10,419 nt of DNA, taken from contig JABDQZ010000257.1 of assembly GCA_013041975.1 (NCBI GenBank), positions 1-10,419 of the forward strand, read 5' to 3'. The translations under genes were made by a program, and so were the position numbers. The notes beneath the pieces are model-generated. The model saw only the letters and a list, made by a program, of their open reading frames with translations. It ran no database searches and had not been told where the DNA came from. Within the stretch, counting starts at the first letter, position 1; each line of letters begins with the position of its first letter. Positions 1 through 6,147 of the stretch are shown piece after piece. The stretch comes from Gammaproteobacteria bacterium (GTDB lineage: Bacteria; Pseudomonadota; Gammaproteobacteria; Chromatiales; Chromatiaceae).

Positions 1-218
1 AGCCAACCCTGGGGATTTCAACCGTGCCCACCGTCATTGGAAAAAACATTGAACCGCGCCACGTGGACTTGAGACCTTTTATTTTAAGCGGAAACAAAAC
101 CACGGTAACAACTGGTGGCCTGACACGGGTGGCCTTGCGTAAAGGATCGCTGGTGGTGAATTCTTCGCAGGGTGGTGGTTCCAAGGATACCTGGATCGTT
201 GATATGGATGAAGGGTAA
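1..218 (+). CDS. Circularly permuted ATP-grasp protein, C-terminal fragment
   Basis: This is the end of a larger gene: the frame is open from base 3 to a TAA at 216-218 and its beginning lies left of the window. The visible 71 residues contain STVPTVIGKN, a RHVDLRPF segment, GGLTRVALRKGSLVVNSSQGG and KDTW near the end. These are typical of the C-terminus of circularly permuted ATP-grasp type 2 proteins (formerly DUF404/DUF407). The family has an ATP-grasp fold that normally implies ATP-dependent carboxylate-amine or thiol ligation, but its substrate is unknown. The next gene, an alpha-E protein starting 5 bases after this stop, is the usual partner. The final residues (IVDMDEG) are short and acidic, as in relatives. 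The GTG at 24 is internal to the domain and not a start. Family assignment is confident; function is not known. Confidence 0.86.
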   Translation, partial: PTLGISTVPTVIGKNIEPRHVDLRPFILSGNKTTVTTGGLTRVALRKGSLVVNSSQGGGSKDTWIVDMDEG

Positions 219-223
219 ATAGA

Positions 224-1147
224 ATGCTTTCACGGGTTGCAGAAAATCTTTACTGGCTTGCAAGATATGTTGAACGTGCAGAAAACACGGCACGCCTGCT
301 CAATGTGAATACCCAGCTGGTTCTGGATACACCCAAAGGTATAACGCCGGGCTGGGAACAGTTGGTCAATATTACCGGCCTGGTCAACACATTTACTGAT
401 TGTTGTGTAGAAGCCAATGAACGCAATGTTGTGCGATTTCTTATTGACCATGAAGCCAATCCCAATTCCATTGTCGCTTGCCTGAAACAGGCCAAGGAAA
501 ATTGCAGGACAGTACGTGAAGTATTGCCGCGCTCTGCCTGGGAAATCATTAACGAACTGAATATATACACCAGGGAAAATGCCAGGAGTGGTATTACCAA
601 AAAAGGCAGAGATGATTATCTCAATGACATTATTGAAGGTTCGCAGCGGCTGGGCGGGTTGCTGGGTTCAGTGCTGTATCGTGATGAGGGTTATCATTTT
701 GTGCGAATTGGGAGAAACCTTGAAAGATCGGACATGACAACGCGTATACTGGATGTTCGTTCCACAGATTTGTTCGATGACGATCTGCTGGAAACGCGCA
801 CACTGGATACCTTGCAGTGGATCAGCGTATTAAAATCAATGTCCGGTTACCAGAGTTATCGTCGCCATGTGCAGATCAGGGTAAGTCGCCCGGCAGTGCT
901 GAATTATCTTTTGAAAAATATGCAGTTCCCGCGTTCTGTTATCCATTGCCTGGAGTCGGTAGAAGAAAGTGTGGCGTCCTTTGTTAATACCAAAAAGACG
1001 CTGGGCAAGATCCGCAAAACCGCAAAGGTCACGATGGGTGTTCATACCGATAAGATTTCCCAGGCAAAGTTACATAAAAAAATTGATGAGATACAACTGG
1101 GGATTAAGGAAGTCCATGCAGCACTTGCAGAGACCTATTTTATGTAA
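224..1147 (+). CDS. Alpha-E domain-containing protein (DUF403 family)
   Basis: The 307-residue product begins MLSRVAENLYWLARYVERAE, the hallmark start of the alpha-E family, and is all-helical by composition, with no signal peptide or membrane segment. Its length matches the usual roughly 310 residues. Family members are almost always encoded beside a circularly permuted ATP-grasp protein and often a transglutaminase-like protease; the set is thought to act together, possibly in peptide synthesis or modification, but no reaction is established. The ATG at 224 is supported by GAAGGG at 210-215, which overlaps the stop region of the upstream gene, so the two are probably translationally coupled. 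No transglutaminase gene follows here: the next gene is convergent and unrelated. The family call is confident, the function open. Confidence 0.9.
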   Translation: MLSRVAENLYWLARYVERAENTARLLNVNTQLVLDTPKGITPGWEQLVNITGLVNTFTDCCVEANERNVVRFLIDHEANPNSIVACLKQAKENCRTVREVLPRSAWEIINELNIYTRENARSGITKKGRDDYLNDIIEGSQRLGGLLGSVLYRDEGYHFVRIGRNLERSDMTTRILDVRSTDLFDDDLLETRTLDTLQWISVLKSMSGYQSYRRHVQIRVSRPAVLNYLLKNMQFPRSVIHCLESVEESVASFVNTKKTLGKIRKTAKVTMGVHTDKISQAKLHKKIDEIQLGIKEVHAALAETYFM

Positions 1148-1159
1148 TCAGGATTTGTT

Positions 1160-1387
1160 CTATTGATTGCTGTGAAAACAGAAATCGTAAAGCTCCTGTG
1201 CCTCAGTTTCATTGAGGTGTCGATATACCCAGTCGTTCATCTTGTCGGGGTCGGAAGGCAGTGCATAGCAGGCACGATATATCCTCTGAGGGTCATTACT
1301 GGCTTTTAACAGCTGGTTGCCTTTTATGATGAGATAGTTGTTGACCATTTGAATGTCAGTAGACTTCCATGATGTGTGTTCATTCAT
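1160..1387 (-). CDS. Small hypothetical protein, 75 residues, downstream of gltA
   Basis: I do not recognise this protein. It starts MNEHTSWKSTDIQ and ends in FCFHSNQ, with a middle containing ASNDPQRIYRACYALPSDPD and NDWVYRHLNETEAQELYDF. It is soluble in character, rich in acidic and aromatic residues and probably helical; no signal peptide, membrane segment or zinc motif is visible. The ATG at 1387-1385 is preferred because a good GAGGAG lies 7 bases upstream. A TTG at 1402 in the same frame would bury that ribosome-binding site inside the coding region. The gene lies 101 bases after the end of gltA on the same strand, with no obvious terminator between them, so it could be co-transcribed. 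Its 3' end is 12 bases from the convergent alpha-E gene. The clear ribosome-binding site and tight fit between flanking genes suggest it is real. Confidence 0.62.
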   Translation of the reverse strand: MNEHTSWKSTDIQMVNNYLIIKGNQLLKASNDPQRIYRACYALPSDPDKMNDWVYRHLNETEAQELYDFCFHSNQ

Positions 1388-1394
1388 TTTTCTA

Positions 1395-1400
1395 CTCCTC
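1395..1400 (-). promoter_or_regulatory. Ribosome-binding site deciding the start of the 75-residue gene
   Basis: On the minus strand this reads GAGGAG, followed by seven bases (TAGAAAA) and then ATG at 1387-1385. It is the reason for choosing the 75-residue form over an 80-residue form starting with TTG. Confidence 0.6.
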
Positions 1401-1488
1401 AAAACTCAACATACCGGACAATGACAATATTCCGACAAGTTGTTTGTTTTGTGAACGATAAAAATCAATATTGGATAATTTTTCTCGC

Positions 1489-2775
1489 TTAACGTTGCTC
1501 GATTGGCATGTAATCCATTTTCGTATTCCCTGTATAGATCTGACGAGGCCTCGAAATACGGCTGCCCGGCGTCTGGTGTTGTTCCCACCAGTGCGCGATC
1601 CAGCCTGGCAACCTGCCAATGGCGAACATGACCGTGAACATGTCAGTGGGTATACCGAGGGCGCGCAGTATGATGCCGCTATAAAAGTCCACGTTGGGAT
1701 AAAGTTTACGTTCGACAAAATAGGGATCTTGCAGTGCAATTTCTTCCAGCTTGCGGGCAATATCAAGCAGTGGGTCATGCAGTTTCATTTCACGAAGAAT
1801 GCTTTGCGCCTGCTCGGAAAGTATTTTTGCACGGGGATCAAAGTTTTTATAAACGCGATGACCAAAGCCCATCAGCCGTACATCGCTGTTCTTGTCTTTG
1901 GCGAGCTTTACATAGTCTTCCGGGGTCATGTTGCCTTCATGAATTTGTTCCAGCATGCGTATGACGGCCACGTTTGCCCCACCGTGCAAGGGGCCCCACA
2001 ATGCGGAAACGCCTGCCGAGCAGGAAGCGAACAGGTTAGCCTGGCTGGAACCAACCATGCGCACGGTAGAAGTGGAGCAGTTCTGTTCATGGTCAGCATG
2101 CAAAATCAGCAGCAGTGACAGCGCAGTATTCACTGTCTCACTGCATTCGTATTGCTGGTAGGGCTGGGAGAACATCATGTGCATGAAATTTGGTACATAA
2201 CGCAGCGTCGGATCCGGGTAGATAAACGGTAGTCCCATGGAATGGCGAAAGGCATAGGCGGCGATGGTGCGTACTTTACTGATTAAGCGGGCCGCTGCGT
2301 TTCGAAAGCTCTCTGGATCTTCAATTTTCATGAGTTCCGGGTAAAAGCACGACAGGGCATTGATCATTGCTGACAGAATGGCCATGGGAGGTGCATTACG
2401 CGGAAAACCCTCAAAATGGTGTTTCATGCCTTCGTCGAGATTGGCATGTTTGCGAAGGTCCACGACGAAATCGTCATATTCATGCCGCGTTGGCAGGCTG
2501 CCAAAAATAAGCAGCCAGGCCACTTCGATAAAGTTTGGTGACTGTGCAAACTGCTCAATGGGAATACCCCGGTAACGCAGAATGCCTGCTTCTCCATCTA
2601 TGAAGGTGATAGCACTTTGGCAGCTTCCGGTGTTTACGTAACCGGGATCCAGCGTAATCAGCCCGCTTTTACTGCGTAACTGACCAATATCAAGACCCAG
2701 TTCTCCTTCTGATCCTTTTATGACATCAATGTCGTAACTCTGCTCGGCAAAAGTTATAGAGGCGGTTTCATTCAT
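1489..2775 (-). CDS. gltA: Citrate synthase
   Basis: This enzyme condenses oxaloacetate with acetyl-CoA to give citrate, the entry step of the TCA cycle, in the cytoplasm. The 428-residue length and sequence match the Gram-negative hexameric (type II) citrate synthases. The three catalytic residues are visible: His264 in WGPLHGGAN, His306 in MGFGHRVYKN and Asp363 in YPNVDFYSG. The LHADHEQNCSTSTVR segment (225-239) and WIAHWWEQ (392-399) are also characteristic. The N-terminal 50 or so residues, ending in LDPGYVNTGSCQSAITFIDG, form the small beta domain found in this type, where NADH regulation is common; whether NADH inhibits this one is not visible. The ATG is supported by AGGAA five bases upstream (2785-2781). 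The gene is divergent from the malic enzyme across a 490-bp gap. No truncation or missing residue is seen. Confidence 0.97.
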   Translation of the reverse strand: MNETASITFAEQSYDIDVIKGSEGELGLDIGQLRSKSGLITLDPGYVNTGSCQSAITFIDGEAGILRYRGIPIEQFAQSPNFIEVAWLLIFGSLPTRHEYDDFVVDLRKHANLDEGMKHHFEGFPRNAPPMAILSAMINALSCFYPELMKIEDPESFRNAAARLISKVRTIAAYAFRHSMGLPFIYPDPTLRYVPNFMHMMFSQPYQQYECSETVNTALSLLLILHADHEQNCSTSTVRMVGSSQANLFASCSAGVSALWGPLHGGANVAVIRMLEQIHEGNMTPEDYVKLAKDKNSDVRLMGFGHRVYKNFDPRAKILSEQAQSILREMKLHDPLLDIARKLEEIALQDPYFVERKLYPNVDFYSGIILRALGIPTDMFTVMFAIGRLPGWIAHWWEQHQTPGSRISRPRQIYTGNTKMDYMPIEQR

Positions 2776-2968
2776 GGTGTTTCCTGTTTTTTACGCTTGG
2801 CAACTCGTAATGTGTTCCTGAATACGAGACTGAAGAGCAATATCCGTACCGCCCCTGAAAAACTAACCAACATTGTCGTAAGAGTCGCTAAAAAGCTATG
2901 CACAGCAACTGTTGGCAGGACTGAGAGCCCGGTTCAAAATGATTTTTTCCTCGGTAGATAATTAACAC

Positions 2969-2985
2969 TGCACAAATTTAGTGCA
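2969..2985. promoter_or_regulatory. Palindrome matching the NtrC-site consensus TGCAC-N7-GTGCA
   Basis: The site reads TGCAC, then AAATTTA, then GTGCA: perfect 5-bp arms around an AT spacer. The known enterobacterial NtrC (nitrogen regulator) consensus is TGCACC-N5-GGTGCA, which has the same arms and spacing. Here the innermost C and G of that consensus are A and A. It lies about 280 bp upstream of the malic enzyme start and about 195 bp upstream of gltA. NtrC usually activates sigma-54 promoters, and none is evident here, so another regulator binding a similar dyad is equally possible. Confidence 0.35.
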
Positions 2986-3033
2986 AGCCAGAATCGCCTT
3001 GCTTTCTGATTGAGCATATTCATATCAAAAATG

Positions 3034-3053
3034 CACACTTTTACATGAGTGTG
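3034..3053. repeat. Inverted repeat CACACT-N8-AGTGTG
   Basis: Perfect 6-bp arms (3034-3039 and 3048-3053) flank an 8-base spacer. There is no T-run, so it is not a terminator. Its centre is about 66 bp from the centre of the 2969-2985 palindrome. It could be an operator or chance. Confidence 0.3.
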
Positions 3054-3215
3054 GCTAATGCCTGAAGGTTATCAATATCTTGCTGCTTTATTGTTGACAT
3101 ATTCTCAATATTAAATCTTTGAATGGGAATTAATATGCTTTTCTTCAAAAAAGTGTCGACAATTTATTTTTCATTGACTAGCCTTATAAATATTAAAAAA
3201 AATAACGTTTAAAGT

Positions 3216-3244
3216 TATTAATTATTAAAAATATTAATTATTAA
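3216..3244. repeat. 13-bp direct repeat in AT-rich leader of the malic enzyme gene
   Basis: TATTAATTATTAA occurs at 3216-3228 and again, identically, at 3232-3244, separated by three A bases. It ends 12 bases before the malic enzyme ribosome-binding site, so if transcription starts upstream it lies in the 5' untranslated leader. Each unit contains TTAATTA, itself palindromic. In such AT-rich DNA low complexity alone could produce it. Confidence 0.5.
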
Positions 3245-3256
3245 CATAGTTCACCT

Positions 3257-3261
3257 GGAGG
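3257..3261 (+). promoter_or_regulatory. Ribosome-binding site for the malic enzyme (supports TTG start)
   Basis: GGAGG is followed by CGTT and then TTG at 3266-3268. The four-base spacing is on the short side but acceptable. It is the only strong Shine-Dalgarno sequence near the start of the frame and so supports the rare TTG initiation codon. Confidence 0.55.
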
Positions 3262-3265
3262 CGTT

Positions 3266-4987
3266 TTGAGCAAGATCAGTCCGTATTTTGATTACCAGAT
3301 TGATGAATCCGGTAAGGGGTTTCTGTCCGTTAATGTACGGGGCATGGAAGTATTGCGCCTCACGGCAACCAACAAGGGAACCGCTTTTACTTACGAAGAA
3401 CGTGAAGCGCTGGGGCTGGATGGTTTGTTGCCCGCAGCAGTCGTCACGCTGGACGATCAGGTCAACCGTTTGTACAAGGGATTTCAGCGTCAGGTAGACG
3501 ATATCGAAAAATACCAGTTTTTGCGTGCTCTGCAGGAGCGCAATGAAGTGGCCTTCTATGCGTTGCTGGAACGTCATCTCGAGGAGATGATGCCCATCGT
3601 GTATACGCCAACCGTTGGCAAGGCCGTGCAGCAATTCAGTGCGCTTTACAAAATCCCAAGAGGTCTGACCATCAGTCCGCAAAATATAGAGCGCATTGAT
3701 CAGTGCCTTGATAACTATCCATGGAATGATGTACGTATTATCGTGGCGACGGATGCTTCGGCCATTCTGGGTATTGGTGACCAGGGACATGGTGGCCTGG
3801 CAATCTGTGTCGGCAAGCTCGCGCTTTATACCTCGGGTGGTGGTATCAGTCCTTTTCATACCATGCCGGTGAATCTTGATGTCGGTACGGATTCACACAA
3901 GCTGCTGGATGACCCCACTTATCTTGGAATCAAACAGCCGCGTTTGTCAGGCAAACCCTATTTCGAACTGATGGACCGATTTGTCGATCATGTTGAAAAA
4001 AAATGGCCCAAGGCCGTGATTCAGTGGGAAGACTTTTCTCGCGCAGTCGCCTTTGAGGTACTGGAACGTTATCAGCACAAGATTCCGTGCTTTAACGACG
4101 ACATTCAGGGAACTGGTGCCGTGGTGCTAGCCGGTTTGTTAAGCGCCTGCAAGATGCAGAATAAATCCATAGCGGATCAACGTGTGGTTTTAGTTGGAGC
4201 AGGCGCAGGTGGAGTCGGTGTAGCACGTGCCATCAAGGCTGGCATGATGAAAGCTGGCCTTAGTGATGAACAGGCTCGCAAGCAGTTATTCGTTGTCGAT
4301 ATCGAAGGGCTGCTGGTTGATGGCAAGAATATCGAGCCTTATATGCAATCGGTCTCCCAGTTTGAGTCCACTTTTGCAGACTGGGGTATTGAAGGTGAAG
4401 TACCAACCCTTAATGAAGTGATCAGATATTCCGGTGCGACCGCCCTGATGGGCTTTACCGGTTGCGCCGGTTTATTTACCCGTAAGATGGTTCAACAGAT
4501 CCATAAGAATGCTGATCAGCCGATTATCTTCCCGCTGTCCAATCCCAATGCCAACTGTGAAGCCTCACCGCAGGATCTGGCTGACTGGACACAGGGCCAG
4601 GCGATACTTGCCACGGGCAGTCCGTTTCCTCCAGTGACTTACAACGACAAGGATGTACGAGTCGGCCAGGGTAACAATGCCTTCGTATTCCCGGGAATTG
4701 GTTTTGCGGCGGTACTGGGTAAATGCAAACGCATCAGTGAAGAAATGGTGCTGGAGTCAGCTTATGCCTTGTCGGATTACACCGAAGAACATTACCTGGC
4801 CAAGGGCATGATTTATCCGCCTATCGCCGAATTGCGCGAGGTCAGTATTCAGGTCACCACACGCGTATTAGAGACAGCATTGGAAGATGGTTCATCAGAC
4901 CGGGAAGAAATCAGAAACATTAATCTGGAAGAGTATGTGCGTTCCCGAAGCTGGGATGCGCAATACCTGCCTTTTGTAGCGGCATAA
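3266..4987 (+). CDS. maeA: NAD-dependent malic enzyme (oxaloacetate-decarboxylating)
   Basis: This enzyme oxidatively decarboxylates L-malate to pyruvate and CO2, reducing NAD+. The 573-residue product aligns by eye with E. coli MaeA (565 residues) along its whole length. It shows catalytic Tyr113 in IVYTPTVG, catalytic Lys184 in CVGKLALYTSGGG, metal ligands Glu255 and Asp256 (IQWEDF) and Asp279 (FNDDIQGTG). The dinucleotide-binding loop GAGAGGVGVA is at 311-320, and PLSNPNANCEASPQD and ATGSPFPPV follow in the C-terminal half. NAD rather than NADP preference is inferred from overall type. The TTG start at 3266 sits behind GGAGG; it gives an N-terminus about 9 residues longer than E. coli before the conserved NKGTAF, and Met27 (3344) is a possible alternative. 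It is the first gene of a five-gene run, where it would pull malate to pyruvate beside malyl-CoA-type lyases. Confidence 0.95.
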   Translation: MSKISPYFDYQIDESGKGFLSVNVRGMEVLRLTATNKGTAFTYEEREALGLDGLLPAAVVTLDDQVNRLYKGFQRQVDDIEKYQFLRALQERNEVAFYALLERHLEEMMPIVYTPTVGKAVQQFSALYKIPRGLTISPQNIERIDQCLDNYPWNDVRIIVATDASAILGIGDQGHGGLAICVGKLALYTSGGGISPFHTMPVNLDVGTDSHKLLDDPTYLGIKQPRLSGKPYFELMDRFVDHVEKKWPKAVIQWEDFSRAVAFEVLERYQHKIPCFNDDIQGTGAVVLAGLLSACKMQNKSIADQRVVLVGAGAGGVGVARAIKAGMMKAGLSDEQARKQLFVVDIEGLLVDGKNIEPYMQSVSQFESTFADWGIEGEVPTLNEVIRYSGATALMGFTGCAGLFTRKMVQQIHKNADQPIIFPLSNPNANCEASPQDLADWTQGQAILATGSPFPPVTYNDKDVRVGQGNNAFVFPGIGFAAVLGKCKRISEEMVLESAYALSDYTEEHYLAKGMIYPPIAELREVSIQVTTRVLETALEDGSSDREEIRNINLEEYVRSRSWDAQYLPFVAA

Positions 4988-5008
4988 AACACAGGATGAG
5001 GATGGCAG

Positions 5009-6133
5009 ATGTCCAATATCGATCTAACCAAGATAAACAAAGAAGAACTGGCGCCGGTGCTGGGTGGCTACTGGCCGGGCATCCAGATTTATTATCCGCC
5101 AATCAAGTTTAACCCGCTGGATGGTATTTATGAAACCATGGAGCAGGCACAGTTAAGATTACAAAAGCATGCCTATAAAACCAATGCGCATACCATTCTG
5201 TTTGACCTTGAAGATGGTTGCCGCATGAAGGCCATGAGCCGTGAGTTGCTGCTACAGGAACTGCCGAAATTTCCAGCACGCAATTTCCAGGTTGCGATTC
5301 GTATCAACCAGTTCAGAACAAAGGAATACGAAGAAGACCTGAAACTGATCAAGCAGATCCATCCTTACATTGATGTCATCATGCTGGCCAAGGCTGGTGA
5401 GCTATATGGTGATGCTGAAGTGCGCGATCTGTCATCCTGGCTGGTATCAATAAACAGTAATGTAGAAATTCAACCCATTGTTGAACACCCCAAGTCATTG
5501 CAGATTGCCAGTCAATTGATGCAATACCCGGCAGTCAAGCATGTTGTATTTGGTATTCATGACTTTTCCAAGGCCATGGCATACAAGATCACACCGGAAA
5601 ACTGGATTAATGAACTGGGTACTTTCTTTAAAGAGCTCACCATGGAAGCACGCATCAATGGTGTCGGTGTCATTGGGGGAGTAGAAGTTATGCTGACGCC
5701 TCATATGATGCCCGATAAATGTGTAGAGAAAAAAGATATTCGCCGCTGGCTTGACCTGCATGGTGATGAAGCTTCACGTTGTGTTTACGATCACGCCAAG
5801 ATTGAGACGGCAATGGGGCTGACCGGCAAACAGGTAATACATCCCAACCATATCAATATCTGCAAGGTAGCTTTTACGCCATCACCCAAGGAAATTGAAC
5901 GTGATGTATCCATCCTGAAGGCAGCGATTGAAGCAGATGCGCTGCTCGGTGGCGCTATTCGTTACGAAGGTGAAATGCTTGATCCCCCTATGTTTGGTAA
6001 AGCATTACAGAACATTCTCAGAGCCTATGCACTGCGCTCGCTGAAAGAGGAATACCACCTGTTTGCCCTTGAAGTATTGAGCATGCTGCCATTCCACGTC
6101 ATCAGAGAAAACTGGCCCTACGGTCAAATATAA
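5009..6133 (+). CDS. CitE/HpcH-family CoA-ester lyase (malyl-CoA lyase-like)
   Basis: The 374-residue product belongs to the HpcH/HpaI aldolase and citrate lyase beta-subunit superfamily. These are TIM-barrel Mg-dependent enzymes that reversibly cleave beta-hydroxyacyl-CoA esters such as malyl-CoA or citramalyl-CoA. The active-site set looks intact: DLED at 66-69 (FDLEDG), Arg98 in AIRIN, Mg ligands Glu159 (PIVEHPK) and Asp185 (GIHDFSKAM), and GKQVIHPNHI at 273-282. It is longer than typical members (about 280-330), with an N-terminal extension of about 58 residues before the first barrel motif and about 50 residues after GEMLDPPMFGKA. The ATG has GAGG 7 bases upstream. It starts 21 bases after the malic enzyme stop, and the next gene begins 14 bases after its own, so it is part of an operon. 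The substrate cannot be set from sequence. Confidence 0.86.
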   Translation: MSNIDLTKINKEELAPVLGGYWPGIQIYYPPIKFNPLDGIYETMEQAQLRLQKHAYKTNAHTILFDLEDGCRMKAMSRELLLQELPKFPARNFQVAIRINQFRTKEYEEDLKLIKQIHPYIDVIMLAKAGELYGDAEVRDLSSWLVSINSNVEIQPIVEHPKSLQIASQLMQYPAVKHVVFGIHDFSKAMAYKITPENWINELGTFFKELTMEARINGVGVIGGVEVMLTPHMMPDKCVEKKDIRRWLDLHGDEASRCVYDHAKIETAMGLTGKQVIHPNHINICKVAFTPSPKEIERDVSILKAAIEADALLGGAIRYEGEMLDPPMFGKALQNILRAYALRSLKEEYHLFALEVLSMLPFHVIRENWPYGQI

Positions 6134-6147
6134 CAAGAGGAAGCATT

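Larger units (their letters stand above)
2776..3265. promoter_or_regulatory. Divergent intergenic region between gltA and the malic enzyme operon
   Basis: This 490-bp stretch separates two divergent central-carbon genes, must contain promoters for both, and has no convincing reading frame. The gltA-proximal half has mixed composition; from about 3105 to 3250 it is strongly AT-rich. It contains a perfect palindrome at 2969-2985, a 6-bp dyad at 3034-3053 and a 13-bp direct repeat at 3216-3244. A TTGACA at 3094-3099 and a TTGACT at 3174-3179 resemble -35 boxes for the malic enzyme, but neither has a good -10 at the usual spacing, so I call no specific promoter. No GG-N10-GC sigma-54 signature was found on either strand by eye. 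The length and dyads suggest regulated transcription. Confidence 0.6.

Noticed and set aside
1148..1159. Bidirectional terminator between the convergent alpha-E and small genes
   Set aside because: The gap is 12 bases and I found no GC-rich stem followed by a T-run in or around it.
1388..1488. CAATATT...AATATTG inverted repeat in the gap between gltA and the small gene
   Set aside because: The arms (1422-1428 and 1469-1475) are short, AT-only and far apart, so neither a terminator nor an operator can be supported.
1471..2118. Plus-strand open frame of 215 residues antisense to gltA
   Set aside because: It lies wholly opposite the conserved citrate synthase sequence, has no family-like motifs and no ribosome-binding site; it is a shadow of the real gene.
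3094..3122. Sigma-70 promoter starting at TTGACA (3094-3099)
   Set aside because: No acceptable -10 hexamer occurs 16-18 bases downstream; the AT-rich hexamers nearby are at the wrong distance.
2776..3265. Sigma-54 promoter to accompany the NtrC-like site
   Set aside because: Checking TGGC and GCCA occurrences on both strands gave no GG-N10-GC match; the nearest, around GGCAGGACTGAGAGC, is one base too long.
3251..3859. Minus-strand open frame of 202 residues antisense to the malic enzyme
   Set aside because: The opposite strand encodes clear malic enzyme motifs and this frame shows none; it also runs through the malic enzyme ribosome-binding site.
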